From contig CM055738.1 of NCBI GenBank assembly GCA_029465975.1, forward strand, positions 6,502,833 to 6,566,832: 64,000 nucleotides of DNA, read 5' to 3'. The translations under genes and the position numbers were made by a program. The notes below the pieces were generated by a model, which was not told the DNA's origin, made no database searches, and was given only the letters and a program-made list of their open reading frames with translations. This document shows positions 33,095 through 46,629 of this stretch, piece after piece. Numbering within the stretch: the stretch's first letter is position 1; every line of letters starts with the position of its first letter. The DNA comes from Dallia pectoralis (lineage: Eukaryota; Chordata; Actinopteri; Esociformes; Umbridae).

Positions 33095-34123
33095 TCTGTG
33101 TGGTCACTGGTGTTTGGTCACAGGTGTGTGGTCCCTGGTGAGTGGTCCCTGGTGTTTGGTCACTGGTTTTTGGTCACTGGTGTGTGGTCACTGGTGTTTG
33201 GTCACAGGTGTGTGGTCACTGGTGTTTGGTCCCTGGTGTGTGGTCCCTGGTGTGTGGTCACTGGTGTTTGGTCACTGGTGTGTGGTCACTGGTGTTTGGT
33301 CACTGGTGTGTTGTCACTGGTGTTTGGTCCCTGGTGTGTGGTCACTGGTGTGTGGTCACTGGTGTTTGGTCCCTGGTGTTTGGTCCCTGGTGTTTGGTCA
33401 CTGGTGTGTGGTCACTGGTGTTTGGTCACTGGTGTGTGGTCACTGGTGTTTGGTCCCTGGTGTGTTGTCACTGGTGTTTGGTCACCGGTGTGTGGTCCCT
33501 GGTGAGTGGTCCCTGGTGTTTGGTCACTGGTGTTTGGTCACTGGTGTGTGGTCACTGGTGTTTGGTCACAGGTGTGTGGTCACTGGTGTTTGGTCCCTGG
33601 TGTGTGGTCCCTGGTGTGTGGTCACTGGTGTTTGGTCACTGGTGTGTTGTCACTGGTGTTTGGTCCCTGGTGTGTGGTCACTGGTGTGTGGTCACTGGTG
33701 TTAGGTCACTGGTGTTTGGTCCCTGGTGTTTGGTCCCTGGTGTTTGGTCACTGGTGTGTGGTCACTGGTGTTTGGTCACTGGTGTGTGGTCACTGGTGTT
33801 TGGTCCCTGGTGTGTTGTCACTGGTGTTTGGTCCCTGGTGTTTGGTCCCTGGTGTTTGGTCACTGGTGTGTGGTCACTGGTGTTTGGTCACTGGTGTGTG
33901 GTCACTGGTGTTTGGTCCCTGGTTTGTGGTCACTGGTGTTTGGTCCCTGGTGTGTGGTCCCTGGTGTGTGGTCACCGGTGTTTGGTCACTGGTGTGTGGT
34001 CACTGGTGTTTGGTCACTGGTGTGTTGTCACCGGTGTTTGGTCACTGGTGTGTGGTCCCTGGTGTGTGGTCCCTGGTGTGTGGTCACTGGTGTTTGGTCA
34101 CTGGTGTTTGGTCACTGGTGTTT
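33095..34123. repeat. 14-bp minisatellite with higher-order structure
   Basis: About 70 monomers of tttggtcactggtg and variants (tgtggtcactggtg, tttggtccctggtg). The marker variants agtggtccct (33141, again 33505) and ggtcacaggtg (33201, again 33565) recur 364 bp apart, which is 26 monomers. All + frames are open because no monomer contains a stop. Confidence 0.96.
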
Positions 34124-35326
34124 TGTTGTAAAATCATCCACATTATGTACAACAGGTAATAGACATTGTGTTGTCGGGTAGCTAGATGTAAAAATAAAAG
34201 CAATATAATGAAAATGATTAAGACAGTGCTCACATTTGGGCCGATCTGACCGTGATATAATGACAAATGCTGAGCTGTAGCTCGGTCAAGGGAAGGAAGG
34301 GTTATGTGCTGAGAGCCCAGATGCATTTCGCTGACGCCGTATTCCTCTCCTGCTTGTTTGCATCTATAATACACACTCTCATGAGTGGTTACTTATTAAG
34401 CATTCATAATATGTCACAGCCACGGAAAAAAGGACAGCGATATATTGGATTTAAATGCATTCCTCTGTTGGTACTTCAACATCATGTAAGGCCTACATGT
34501 CGGCAATGATGCACAATAGTTGTTTAACCCTGGGTTGCTAAATGGCAAAAAAAATGAAAATCTAATATCTCATAATTTTTGGTTTCATAACGATTTTTGT
34601 AGCAGACGCACAATTGAGTGGGCAAAGTCTGATTTTGATGTTTGCTGTTTGCATACATGAACCGATGGTGGTAGAGAAATACATTTCCTGGTGTAAAGTT
34701 GTGAATTGATGACCATTACAACGCCATGTAATGTGCGGATATCTAAATAAGCATCGGATTATTACTAGCTACATATAGTTGCATACTATAGTCTAGTTTT
34801 ACCAAAGTCAATAAATTGCACATTTCTAGGTTCTCTATAGGTTCTAGGCTAATTGCTAGGTTCTCCACGAGGAGATTGATTATCTTTACACTAGGCCATC
34901 TATCCTCAGCATGGTTCGTAAATCGTCTGTGTATGTGTGTGTTTGTGTGTTCAATAACCTCTTCAAATCGTCTTTACAATTCTAAACTCCACAAAGGAAA
35001 ATAGCCAACTAACAGCGATATCTGGTTTCCTTGTTTTCTTTCTTGTGATGACATCTTCCCTGAGCAACAAACACTATGGTTAGAAAATTGTGCCAGCAAA
35101 TTCCAGCGGCTAATTAAAGAAATCGCTGCTATTGTGACAGATGAATGTACTTCGAAGATTTTTCAATGCAGCCTTTGCATATCGGGTATTTCAATTCACA
35201 CATTTGGACAAAACTAATATAAAAAGTATCTTATTGTGAAATATGACACCAGAGACTTTCTGACTCAGCACCAGGGAGATCAACTAAATGGAATTAATTT
35301 TTCCTTGATAATGAATGCTCAGAAAA

Positions 35327-35420
35327 AGCTAGCTGCTTCACTGCGTGGCCCCCAAGATAGAGGAGATCCAGGGAGTGAAGCTAGCTGCTTCACTGTGTGG
35401 CCCCCAAGATAGAGGACATT
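35327..35420. repeat. Direct duplication, two copies
   Basis: The segment agctagctgcttcactg to ccaagatagagga occurs twice in tandem with a few substitutions. Confidence 0.85.
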
Positions 35421-36250
35421 CAGAGAGTTTTGTTACCTCATTTGAAGCAAACTGGTAGAATGTCTATTAAGTCTGCAAAGATTTACGTTCAACCTCTTCA
35501 TTGGCCAATCGCTTTCGTGAACCCATGAGCTCATATAGTGAAAGCAACCCAAGATGAAGTGTGTTGTGTTGTTTTCATTGTAAAGCATTAGTTTCAGATC
35601 GCTGCCCAAGTCAGTACCCTGTTGTAGGAATTCCGGGTCACACTGGCATATTAAATGCCACTGTAACAAAGGTGCCTCCGTGGCGTCGTTACGTGAGCAT
35701 CATGAGGCTCGGCAATCACCATGGCAACGGAGAATGCCTGGCTGGAAGAATCCAGAAGAGACAACGTGAAGAGCTGCCCCACACTTGTCCAACATTGACC
35801 CCACACACACACCCAACGTATGCCAAAAGCCACCTTCAAGTTTAACCCTGGCCAAGTGGCCGTTCGTTACATTTGCAGAATATGGATCCGTTTTTCGACA
35901 CGCGTCCCGCTCCCTACTTTTCCCAATAACTTTTAAATACCGAAACTGACAGCTGTCACACGGTTTGTGACATCCTCCTCTCTCCCAGATGCATACGCCT
36001 CCAGGCAGACATGATGGGGACACATTTGTGACCTGCTCAGGTGATGCTGCTCACTGCTAACGCGTCACCAGACAAATCTTCTTCCTCGTTTCCTAGCGGC
36101 CATTCCTCATCTTCACGGCGAAAGCCTTATGTCGTCCGGAAGACACAGACCAGCTGTCGGAATATATAGGATTTACAAACGTAATGTTTTACTCTCTCCA
36201 TCATCACACAAACGCTCTGGATCTTTCTACTTTTGTTCTCTTCATATTCT

Positions 36251-36300
36251 CCTCTCTCTCTCTCTCTCTCTCTCTCCCTCTCCCTCTCTCTCTCTCTCTC
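36251..36300. repeat. CT microsatellite
   Basis: A 50-bp CT run with two ccct interruptions. Confidence 0.95.
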
Positions 36301-36835
36301 CGGCTCGTGGTTTAGTCATTAATCTGAGAGCAGGCTAATAACAACAGCGTCTCATATCCTTTCTCCATATTTTATTACCCCCCGTATGCATTGAAGTGCA
36401 TCAGGCCATTATTGAATCCCCCCCCCCCCGTGTCTGAACAACAACCTTGGCAGGCATCACGTGTTTCGTGTTCCCTTCTCCCTGGGACTCGGATATCACA
36501 TTACACTCAGCTAGAGCGCCGCTGATAGCATCATTCACTCAAACCTTCCTTGCATTTGATTACAAGTTCAAATCCAATGACATTAAAAGGCTGTGTTACA
36601 CTGCAGAAAACAGTATATATATATATGCTGTGAATGTATCACCGATGTTTCTTCCAGTTAGTCGTGCCATTGATTATAGCTACAGATGACTGGACTGTAC
36701 TATTGCAGTAGTCTGGCTAATTGTACAGTGTGTGCTATTCTTATGTGTGGTGCCTGACTAACGTCTAAGCAAGATGGCGCTTCCTGAAATATGTAGGACG
36801 CTAGAACTTTACCGGTGTCCACGGAACACGCATCG

Positions 36836-37722
36836 GAGAGAGGGCCCCAGCTCACAGAGAGAGAGAGGGCCCCAGATCACAGAGAGAGAGAGAGACCCAG
36901 CTCACAGAGAGAAAGAGAGACCCAGCTCACAGAGAGAAAGAGAGACCCAGCTCACAGAGAGAGAGAGAGACCCAGCTCACAGAGAGAGAGAGACCCAGCT
37001 CACGGAGAGAGAGAGAGACCCAGCTCACAGAGAAAAAGAGAGACCCAGCTCACAGAGAGAGAGAGAGAGACCCAGCTCACAGAGAGAGAGAGAGACCCAG
37101 CTCAAAGAGAGAGAGAGAGACCCAGCTCACAGAGAGAGAGAGAGACCCAGCTCACGGAGAGAGAGAGACCCAGCTCACACAGAGAGAGAGAGACCCAGCT
37201 CACAGAGAGAGAGAGAGACCCAGCTCACAGAGATAGAGAGAGACCCAGCTCACGGAGAGAGAGAGACCCAGATCACAGAGAGAGAGAGACCCAGCTCACA
37301 GAGAGAGAGAGAGAGACCCAGCTCACAGAGAGAGAGAGAGACCCAGCTCAGGGAGAGAGAGAGACCCAGCTCACAGAGAGAAAGAGAGACCCAGCTCACA
37401 GAGAGAGAGAGACCCAGCTCACAGAGAGAGAGAGAGACCCAGCTCACAGAGAGAGAGAGAGACCCAGCTCACAGAGAGAGAGAGAGACCCAGCTGGCAGA
37501 GAGAGAGAGACCCAGCTCACAGAGAGAAAGAGAGACCCAGCTCACAGAGAGAGAGAGACCCAGCTCACGGAGAGAGAGAGACCCAGCTCACAGAGAGAGA
37601 GAGACCCAGCTCACGGAGAGAGAGAGAGACCAGCTCACGGAAAGAGAGAGAGAGAGAGACCCAGCTCACAGAGAGAGAGAGACCCAGCTCACGGAGAGAG
37701 ATAGAGAGAGACCCAGTTCGGT
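36836..37722. repeat. Minisatellite of acccagctcacagag plus GA runs
   Basis: About 37 units, each a constant acccagctcacagag followed by a GA run of varying length, so units are about 22-28 bp. Combined minisatellite and microsatellite variation. ORFs in it are artefacts. Confidence 0.96.
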
Positions 37723-39292
37723 CGCTCTATTTAATTTCAGCAAACCATGACGCCCACCATCTCAGATTGTTCTGAAATGGGTCTCCCACCCATTCGGTCC
37801 CGACTGAGACCGTGATCTCACTCACAGTGACGCCCGGTATTACATTTATTTATTTGTATTCGAAATCTAAGGTAATTTTGTATGAGCTGAAATGGGACTG
37901 CAAGAACGCCCACGCTAGTGCTGAAGCTGCTGTGTACAATAGCGTATTATCAGCTGGCTTGTTAAGGGCTGTGTCGCGTCGCCACTCAAACATATCCTCG
38001 ACATACGCCAGACTCCTGTGACCCCTGTGACCCCTGTGATGTGTTGGCTGGGAAATGCATTCCCCTCGTTGCGTGTGTACCTGGTCGAGAAAGCAGTGTG
38101 ATAAGAAGCAATTACGACTTGACAGAAATGTGCGTGGGTGAACGATTACGTTTTTTTTATGTCACTCGCAAACAAATCGCCGGCGGCGACAAAAAAACGG
38201 CATCACTAGAAAATTATTTTTGCGATGCCGAACATAGCGGAAATAAAAAACACGGAAATATGCTGAACTAGCTTATTGAGATTAGTACAAACTACTTCCG
38301 TGTACCATCAGGTTCCTGAGGTAGCTGGACGCCGGCAGACACGCCTCTAACAACCCGGGTCAAAATGGGTGGAGCTTATGGAGAACTTTACAGCTGTCAA
38401 GAAAGCCCCGCCACTGCACACATGTTTTGCGTGGTTATCATGGTTACCCACATGAGTTACCCATTTATGTTTGGCTCCTTTGGGGTTTTTTTGGTGGGGG
38501 GGGGGCTGAATTAAGAAACGTTGCGATAGGCTTCATGTGCCTGTATCAATAAGATATATTTCTGAATATGCAGCTTGAAGAAAAAGATAATTTCCATCTG
38601 TAGGAGAATTCAATTAGCAAAAGGCTTTTTTGATTTGGTGAGCTCTTTTCATACAGGAGCAGGTTTTGATAGCAAAAATTGATTCCCTGCCGAGCCGAAA
38701 CTTTACTGGACTTTTATTGTTAATGTATAAGGTTTACATATATTATGCAACAGTAAGAATGATTGCATCTGAATAAAGCATGTGCTTGTATGTATGTATG
38801 TATGTATGTATGTATGTATGTATGTATGTATGTATGTATGTATGTACATTGTATATTGTGCTACGCAGAGTCAACAAAAACAGCATTATCTAGTGTGTTT
38901 TGGGAATATTTACCTTTAAAACTATTAAAGTCAGTACAACTCACATTTTAATTGTATGCCTTTTCACTAGTGAAGGATGTAGTACTCCAGAATTTTTTTG
39001 AAGGGAATAACACACACACATAGAAATCTTAAACAAAAATGAGAACCCCTTTCATATAGTAAGTTAAAAATCTTTACTACACACTGCATTTTCTAGACTC
39101 AACGTAGCTAATAAATATAATATTAGTCATTTGAACTGAAATGCCTATTTTGGGTGCAAGAAACCATCCTAATTTCTTACAGGTCCAATTATATTTCAAC
39201 AAGTTTCAGGAATGCTAATCACATCTGTTACCATATTCATAACCAATTTTAGACCAAAATCCTTCTCCTAGTGCTTTTTAAGATGACATTTA
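37723..39292. other. No gene seen; TATG microsatellite
   Basis: A tetranucleotide TATG run lies at 38786-38846. A G run lies near 38495. No exon recognised. Confidence 0.6.
38786..38846. repeat. TATG microsatellite, about 15 copies
   Basis: Perfect tetranucleotide run. Confidence 0.97.
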
Positions 39293-40950
39293 CACTGAGG
39301 TAGAAGGACTCTGAGGTAGAAGGACACTGAGATAGAAGGACACTGAGATAGAAGGACACTGAGGTAGAAGGAAACTGAGATAGAAGGACACTGAGATAGA
39401 AGGACACTGAGATAGAAGGACACTGAGATAGAAGGACACTGAGATAGAAGGACACTGAGATAGAAGGACACTGAGATAGAAGGACACTGAGGTAGAAGGA
39501 AACTGAGATAGAAGGACACTGAGATAGAAGGACACTGAGATAGAAGGACACTGAGATAGAAGGACACTGAGATAGAAGGACACTGAGGTGGAAGGACACT
39601 GAGGTGGAAGGAAACTGAGATGGAAGGACACTGAGGTAGAAGGAAACTGAGGTGGAAGGAAACTGAGATAGAAGGACACTGAGGTAGAAGGACACTGAGG
39701 TAGAAGGAAACTGAGGTGGAAGGACACTGAGATGGAAGTACACTGAGGTGGAAGGAAACTGAGATAGAAGGAGTCTGAGGTGGAAGGACTCTTGAGGTGG
39801 AAGGACTCTTGAGGTGGAAGGACTCTTGAGGTGGAAGGACTCTTGAGGTAGAAGGACTCTTGAGGTAGAAGGACTCTTGAGGTAGAAGGACTCTTGAGGT
39901 AGAAGGACTCTGAGGTGGAAGGAGTCTGAGGTGGAAGGACTCTGAGGTGGAAGGAGTCTGAGGTGGAAGGACTCTTGAGGTGGAAGGACTCTTGAGGTGG
40001 AAGGACTCTTGAGGTGGAAGGACTCTTGAGGTGGAAGGACTCTTGAGGTGGAAGGACTCTTGAGGTAGAAGGACTCTTGAGGTAGAAGGACTCTGAGGTG
40101 GAAGGACTCTGAGGTGGAAGGACTCTTGAGGTAGAAGGACTCTGAGGTGGAAGGACTCTTGAGGTAGAAGGACTCTTGAGGTAGAAGGACTCTGAGGTGG
40201 AAGGAGTCTGAGGTGGAAGGAGTCTGAGGTGGAAGGACTCTGAGGTGGAAGGACTCTTGAGGTGGAAGGACTCTTAAGGTGGAAGGACTCTTGAGGTAGA
40301 AGGACTCTTGAGGTAGAAGGACTCTGAGGTGGAAGGACTCTGAGGTGGAAGGACTCTTGAGGTGGAAGGACTCTTGAGGTGGAAGGACTCTTGAGGTAGA
40401 AGGACTCTTGAGGTAGAAGGACTCTGAGGTGGAAGGACTCTGAGGTGGAAGGACTCTTGAGGTGGAAGGACTCTGAGGTGGAAGGACTCTTGAGGTCTGA
40501 GGTGGAAGGGACTCTTGAGGTGGAAGGACTCTTGAGGACTCTTGAGGTAGAAGGACTCTTGAAGGAGTCTGAGGTGAGGTGGAAGAAGGAAGGACTCTGA
40601 GGTGGGAAGGAAACTGAGGTGGGAAGGAGTCTGAGGTGGAAGGATTCTGAGGTGGAAGGATTCTGAGGTGGAAGGATTCTGAGGTGGAAGGACTCTTGAG
40701 GTGGAAGGACTCTTGAGGTGGAAGGACTCTTGAGGTAGAAGGACTCTTGAGGTAGAAGGACTCTGAGGTGGAAGGACTCTGAGGTGGAAGGAGTCTGAGG
40801 TGGAAGGACTCTGAGGTGGAAGGACTCTGAGGTGGAAGGACTCTTGAGGTGGAAGGAGTCTGAGGTGGGAGGACTCTGAGGTGGAAGGACTCTTGAGGTA
40901 GAAGGACTCTTGAGGTAGAAGGATTCTGAGGTGGAAGGACTGCATTAAAA
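39293..40950. repeat. 16/17-bp minisatellite, 1.65 kb
   Basis: About 100 monomers. The left part is 16-bp gacactgagatagaag units. The right part mixes 16-bp gactctgaggtggaag and 17-bp gactcttgaggtggaag. A disordered patch lies at 40490-40620. The 615-residue minus-strand frame is an artefact of stop-free units. Confidence 0.97.
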
Positions 40951-43900
40951 TACTTACCTATCCCTCCCTGGGCATAGTAGTAGAGGTGAAAAGGAAACTG
41001 TAATGTAGTACATACTGTAATGTAGTACAAACTGTAATGATATTGCACTGCTATTACCAACTGTGATGCTTTGTACAGTGCCTGTTTTCTTTGCATGTCT
41101 CATTTCCATATCTGAATTGATATATCGTTTGCATGTCTCGTCCTTATCCTGTTGACATGCAAACACTGATACTACTGCAGCCTACGCAGGTTTGTCACGT
41201 GTTCGAGAAATGCTCCTTGAGGTCTAGTATCGAGTCTGTGCTATGGCCGCGCACGGGGCGCTGGTGGTTTGGCCTCTGAGATGTCTCAAAGCAAAGTTGA
41301 AATGTATCCAGTGCTACGGGCTATTTTGGTCACTACAACCATTTTACATCCAGGCAGAGTCGTTCACATGCCGGCTAGCCTCCACAGAGATCAGCGATTA
41401 ATCTGGCTCAAAGATTAGGTACCGAATTCAGTCAAAGCGGTTACACTATATACGCAGTGGCTATTTTTCCCATGGTGAAATGATCTCGGAGTCACGTCGG
41501 GTTCAGTATGAAAACCTTTGGTCCAATCCAATCAGAATTTTCCTGCTGGTTACTCTTACTTCTGTTGGCACATACATTTGTTAGAATGATTCTGCATTTA
41601 CCTCAGAAGACACGTTTAAATTAACCCCAGGCTAACACTTTCACGCCAACTCAGAGCAGCATCTTCCTAAGATAGAAATATGGGATTTCATTCCAATACC
41701 GATATGGGTTCCTTAAGAAGTGTTGGAACCACTCTGTTATCAGTAAAGGTGGGGTCTTGGCTAGTTTGTTTAGAAGAGGTGCTTGGGACGGGTAATGGAC
41801 GGATGGGCGGATGGGTTTTATAGTCCCCCGTAAACAAACTAAACACAGAGATAGTGATCCCGTCACTAAGGTCTTTTGGCCTGACCACCCGAGGGGATGA
41901 CATTGGGTGTAATCGCTAGACACAACAGCGCTCGGCATGTGTGTGTGTTTACCCAAGGCAATTGACAACATTCGGGCGTCAAATGTCCTGCTAAAATGTT
42001 GCCCGGATGAGGTAACCCGATCTAGTTCTCTACAGACCTCCGCCTCAGGTTTCTCTAACTTTCAAAAGAATAATGCTAGTTTGTTTAAGAAAAGGATGGT
42101 GTCACGTCCCTACTGCATACCGTCACTCGAAGACTCGTTTAAATCCCTTGATACGCGTGTAAACCAGAACTTCTACTTCTGCAGTCCCTGCTCGTCCTTG
42201 TTGCGTTTATGAGCAGGTATTTTTATCCCTCTGCCCAACATAGCAAATTGTTTAGACAAATTCTTTCCTATAACCATCCTGTGTGTGCCAGATAGCTTAT
42301 CTGGCGGTGTTTGTGCGCGTGTGTGCGCGTGTGTGTCTTTTTGTCTCTGTCTGTGTTGATCCTTTAGGAGTCCCCTTTTCCTATTTGCCTGGTAAACAAA
42401 CTGGGTGATTACACATAGCCTGGTTTAAAGGAGACATGACATTGAAAGTGGCACATAGTAGTAACGAAAAAAGGTTACCCGTAACTTGGAGGTAGAATTT
42501 AATTCCAGACAGACATTTCGGCATAATGTTTATGAGTTGCGGTAATGACAAATGATAATGACTGTTTTTGTTTGCGGAAATGAAGGTTTTCTTCACACAG
42601 GGGGATATTTGATGTGTAGGTCAACACGTAAGGTATTTTCAATAGTTTAGTGTCGGAAAGCATGACGGTGACGGCAATTTTATCTTTGTGATTAAATGCA
42701 AAATGCCAGGCTTGTTCCTATTCCATTGTATTTTATCTCTCAGACTCTTTGTAAAGGATCTGGTGAAACTGGATGGACACAAGCAGATTCATTGGTCTAA
42801 ACGGTTGCCATAGTGATAGTCACACAGAGCGATAGTCAACCAGCGATCTGTATTTTTTATTTTAACAGGAATCCACAGATTGTTTTCCCAGTTTACCTTT
42901 CTTTTAACTGATCTGTATTTTATTATATCAAAGCTGCAGATCAAATGTATCATGTTTAGGTTGGGTGTTTACAATACACATCCAAATCAGTATACACATT
43001 TACAACCATTATAAATCTGTTTTGGTTTACGGTCCTTATTGTTGCTGCAGACATGGTCGTGGTTCAGCTAGATACACTACATGCTATTTAATACCGTGGC
43101 TGTTTCTCTACTTTAATGTCATATCTACTTCGGTTCAGCAATCAGTTTGTTTCTAACTAAGCATTTTAATCCTGTGATTTTGTTTTGTTCTGACCTTCAC
43201 CTTGACCTAACCTGCCTGGTATTTGCCAGTGTTGTACCTACCTGTCACGTCTCTCAGGTGTACTGCGAATAAAAAGACACTTGCAGAGCCGAAGAATCAC
43301 GTGTTGTTTGTAGCTCCGACCCTGTTGTCTGGCCCCTAACTATTCAGCCCTAGTCAACGTCGCCCAATCGATCAATCAAATGTATTTTATAAAGCCCTAT
43401 TTCAACATTTTTATACAAATTCAATTCTAGAACATTCCCCTATTGCAACGCATTATAACGTTATAGATAATAAATTATAACTTATATATGTATATTCTCT
43501 TAGCAGTTGGAGACTTATTTCGTCCGTGCTTTGAGGCAACACTGTCTGTGTCTTTAATGAACAGTGTGGTTAAGAATGCTAAAGGTTTGTCTGTTCTCAG
43601 GTCCTGCTAGCATGGCTAAATTGGGAGGCCAGAAACTCCCACGGTCGAATGAGGTTACCAACATGTTCTTTTTTTCTTAAGAATGTTCTGAAAACAACAG
43701 ATTTTAGTTTATTATTTTAGCTCCTGGGTTGGTTTGGAGATACCATCTGTGACTGTCTTCCCTTAATCTAGTTAATTAGTCAGCTATCTTGAGGTAATTC
43801 AACTCATACTTACTATATTCTGTTATTTGAAGAACATGGATATACTATTATATACCCTTTACCCCGCGTCCTCTCGCATTGTACACAAAATGTCTCCCTG

Positions 43901-44865
43901 CTGGGTGGTATGTTTTTGGACCATGAAAACATCTGAGCCAGTTAAACGAGTTAAACAAGTTTCCACGTCCCGGTTTGAAGAGTTCACTGTAAATCGTTGT
44001 AACATAATTATCAACCTAACAATTCTTTTTTTTACTTTAAGCTCTTTTTGTTTGCTGAGCACATTTCTGTCATTCTTTAAACCGACCTGTTTGTAACAGC
44101 CCAGCTGGCATGCTGAACGCTCTCCACGCACCAGGACTCGTTTCAGTCAGACACAACGTCCGACACCTGCAATCGATATGTCCGGTCTCAAGAAATGTGT
44201 TTCAGGGTCACAGCTGCTAATGTCTGTGCTCTCGGCCACCTGCTGCCGTGGAAACAGTGTCCCGGCACGTGGCGTGTCCAGGTCACATTGCTGAGGTCAT
44301 ACGTACACCTGCACTCTATCAAGCCATTCAATACAGGGGCTTTTCGTCCAAGGCCAATGCTTGTGGCTCAAGATAAATTACAACTGCCTGTAGTTGCCTC
44401 CGACCAACAAAAATTGCTGCGAAGTTGCCACAGTTGCTAAACTCAAACTTCTGAACTTCCGAGATGCCTCAGTGCAGAATAACCTGGGCTTCTACAAAGG
44501 TATTCAGGCAACTACATTTCAACATTTCGTCAGCTGCATTCTATCAATATTACATCAGCTGCATTTATTTCGTTTCAGGTACACTCACAGCTCCTATCTG
44601 GGCACTCCAGTAGGCATTTTACTATTTATTTATATTCCTGAACAGTGAGGAAAACTGTGTACACATTGTATCAGGCCCGTGTTTACAATTGTGTCCTGGC
44701 TTCTTGTTTTTTTCCTGTGCTTTTGAGCGATAACTGAAATCGCCGGAGAAGAAACCTGTGCAGTGTTTGAATGTCTTCCCACGAGGCCAAATAAATGTAT
44801 TCTCCAAATGCAATTCAGGAGAACATAGGAACGATTGGGCCAAACATACTGCGAAGCTTCCAGGA
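40951..44865. other. No gene seen
   Basis: Unique-looking, moderately AT-rich intergenic DNA or a long 5' intron of calcrl. Short ORFs lack recognised domains and splice context. Confidence 0.5.
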
Positions 44866-45215
44866 TGTTTACGGCACAAACCGGCATCGGCGCGCGATGG
44901 ACTAGATAAGGCTGGTCGCATGCTGCCTTGTTCGTCGGCTAGCGTGCGGCGTGTGTGCGAGAACACACAGCTGTTCTACACGTATTCCTCCCTGTGTGCG
45001 CTTCAGATCTAGTGAGCCGATGTCGTCCTTGAGTCTCGCACGCGGCTGCTGTATGAGAGACTCAATGAGACCACCCACCCACTCTCTGTTTTCCTCTGTG
45101 GCCGTGTTCGAGTGGCTACGCTGTGATCGTTGTACCAGCCCGGACGGATCGTTAGCGGACCCGTTAGCCGCGAAAGGCCCTTCACGTAGCCGCGGGTGGC
45201 ATTCAGGCTAGTAGC
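44866..45215. promoter_or_regulatory. CpG-rich patch, candidate regulatory region
   Basis: CpG dinucleotides are clearly denser here than in the flanks (for example ggcatcggcgcgcgatgg and ccgttagccgcgaaaggc). There are no tandem repeats. It lies 8 kb upstream of the first calcrl coding exon, which has an upstream splice acceptor, so it could hold a promoter or non-coding first exon. This is inference from composition only. Confidence 0.3.
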
Positions 45216-46629
45216 CTTGTCTCAGCGGCCATGTATTGAATGTGATGCGCACAGTTGATTACTGCATATACTACGTGTTTTGTCTGTTTACAATTCCACC
45301 GATGCGTGTTTCTTCCTATTCATCGAGCCCTCTGCAGACTCGGGTCCGATCGCTGTCTTTATACCGGGTTACACGGAATATGAACCATATGTTAAGAGTT
45401 CCTTTCCTTGTGCGCAGTTCCGGACATTGGATACTGTGTCTATTTCCATCAGAGTAAATAATAGCCGTTGCCCATGGCAACGTGATTAATGGGAGCATGT
45501 TGTGCGTCGACATGTGGGCGGGGCTAGATGGTGCTCCTCGTGCATTTTGACAGCCACCGTTTCCTGTGGGGTTTTACATGTGATTTACATAATGAAATCA
45601 TACTGGATCGTGCCAAGATTTATTCCCCGTTCTCAGACTGTGACTTCTTCTCAATGTCTTAAGTGATTTAACGGCAGGATCGTTTGAGCCGCGATCATTT
45701 ATCCAGCAGAAATACACACCATGACAGCTGAACGTCTGTTTAGGATATGCAGTTTACCGCAACAATACTTAAATCAATCGAACGAACGAATATTTTAACC
45801 TATCGTCTTTGACATAACTCTTAAGTTCTTCGTATCATAAATCAGGTATCGACACATGAAATCGCTACAAATTGCTCATTCAATCCCTGAGCAGTTTTGC
45901 AACGTTGAACCCGCTGGAAAAACTATCATGAGTCAGCATCAGCAGCTCATTTAAATCCTATCCAGGTAAACCGTCGATTAGTTCTGTAAGGCTTCAGGTC
46001 TGTATTGGCACTAGGCAGATTCAGTCTGGACTGTAGCCTGCGTGTGTGAAGGAGCATGCGTCAGTCTTTACAATACAGCTGGGGAATTTGGCAGAGGGGA
46101 ACATTACTGTGTGGCAGTACAGCTGATGGTTTCTTGTCTGTTTCCAATTTGCCAGTTGCCATAATGTTTTACAATTCCAGTTCCAGCATTTCCCCGGTGG
46201 CATGAGGTTTTAATTCCGAACAGCCTCCAGAGACAAGCCCTCATATCCCCAGCTTGGATTTATGGTCTTGAGAACAGATACTACAGCATTAGACTGAGCA
46301 CAGACACCCATGGTGAAGGTGGACCAATACACATTTGTTTCTCTCCTTGCCCATAAATTCTATTTAGCGTGTATATGGATACTAACGTCTGCAATGTTGT
46401 AAGATGTTAGATTGTCGTCATTCAGTATTCCTGCGTTAAAAAATGATGGGTACTTCTATTTGTGTAAACTCTATAAACTCAATAAGTGGTTCCCTTCTCG
46501 TAGCACTTGTGACTAAACAAATATATTAAGCTAACATCGGCTATTGTGTCAGAACCAACACAGTCCCACATTCAATTCTCGCAGACCAGCCCCGCCCCCT
46601 TCCTACGCCGCTTCTCTTTCTTGTGTTGT
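45216..46629. other. No gene seen
   Basis: Unique-looking sequence. Short ORFs near 45236-45513 overlap on both strands and have no recognised domain. Confidence 0.5.

Larger units (their letters stand above)
34124..36835. other. No gene seen; small duplication and CT run
   Basis: A direct duplication of about 60 bp at 35327-35420 (agctagctgcttcactg twice) and a CT microsatellite at 36251-36300 are the only structures recognised. A C run lies near 36420. Confidence 0.55.

Noticed and set aside
33065..34181. Val-Trp-Ser-Leu-Val-Cys-Gly repeat protein in all three + frames
   Set aside because: A 14-bp unit without stops opens every frame. No exon context.
36774..37775. Glu-Arg-Asp-Pro repeat ORF starting ATGGCGCTTCC
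   Set aside because: The ATG has a good context, but nearly all of the 333 codons are array sequence that is also open in another frame.
39249..41096. 615-codon minus-strand ORF of Pro-Ser-Thr-Ser repeats
   Set aside because: It lies wholly in the 16/17-bp array and the flanks carry no coding signal.
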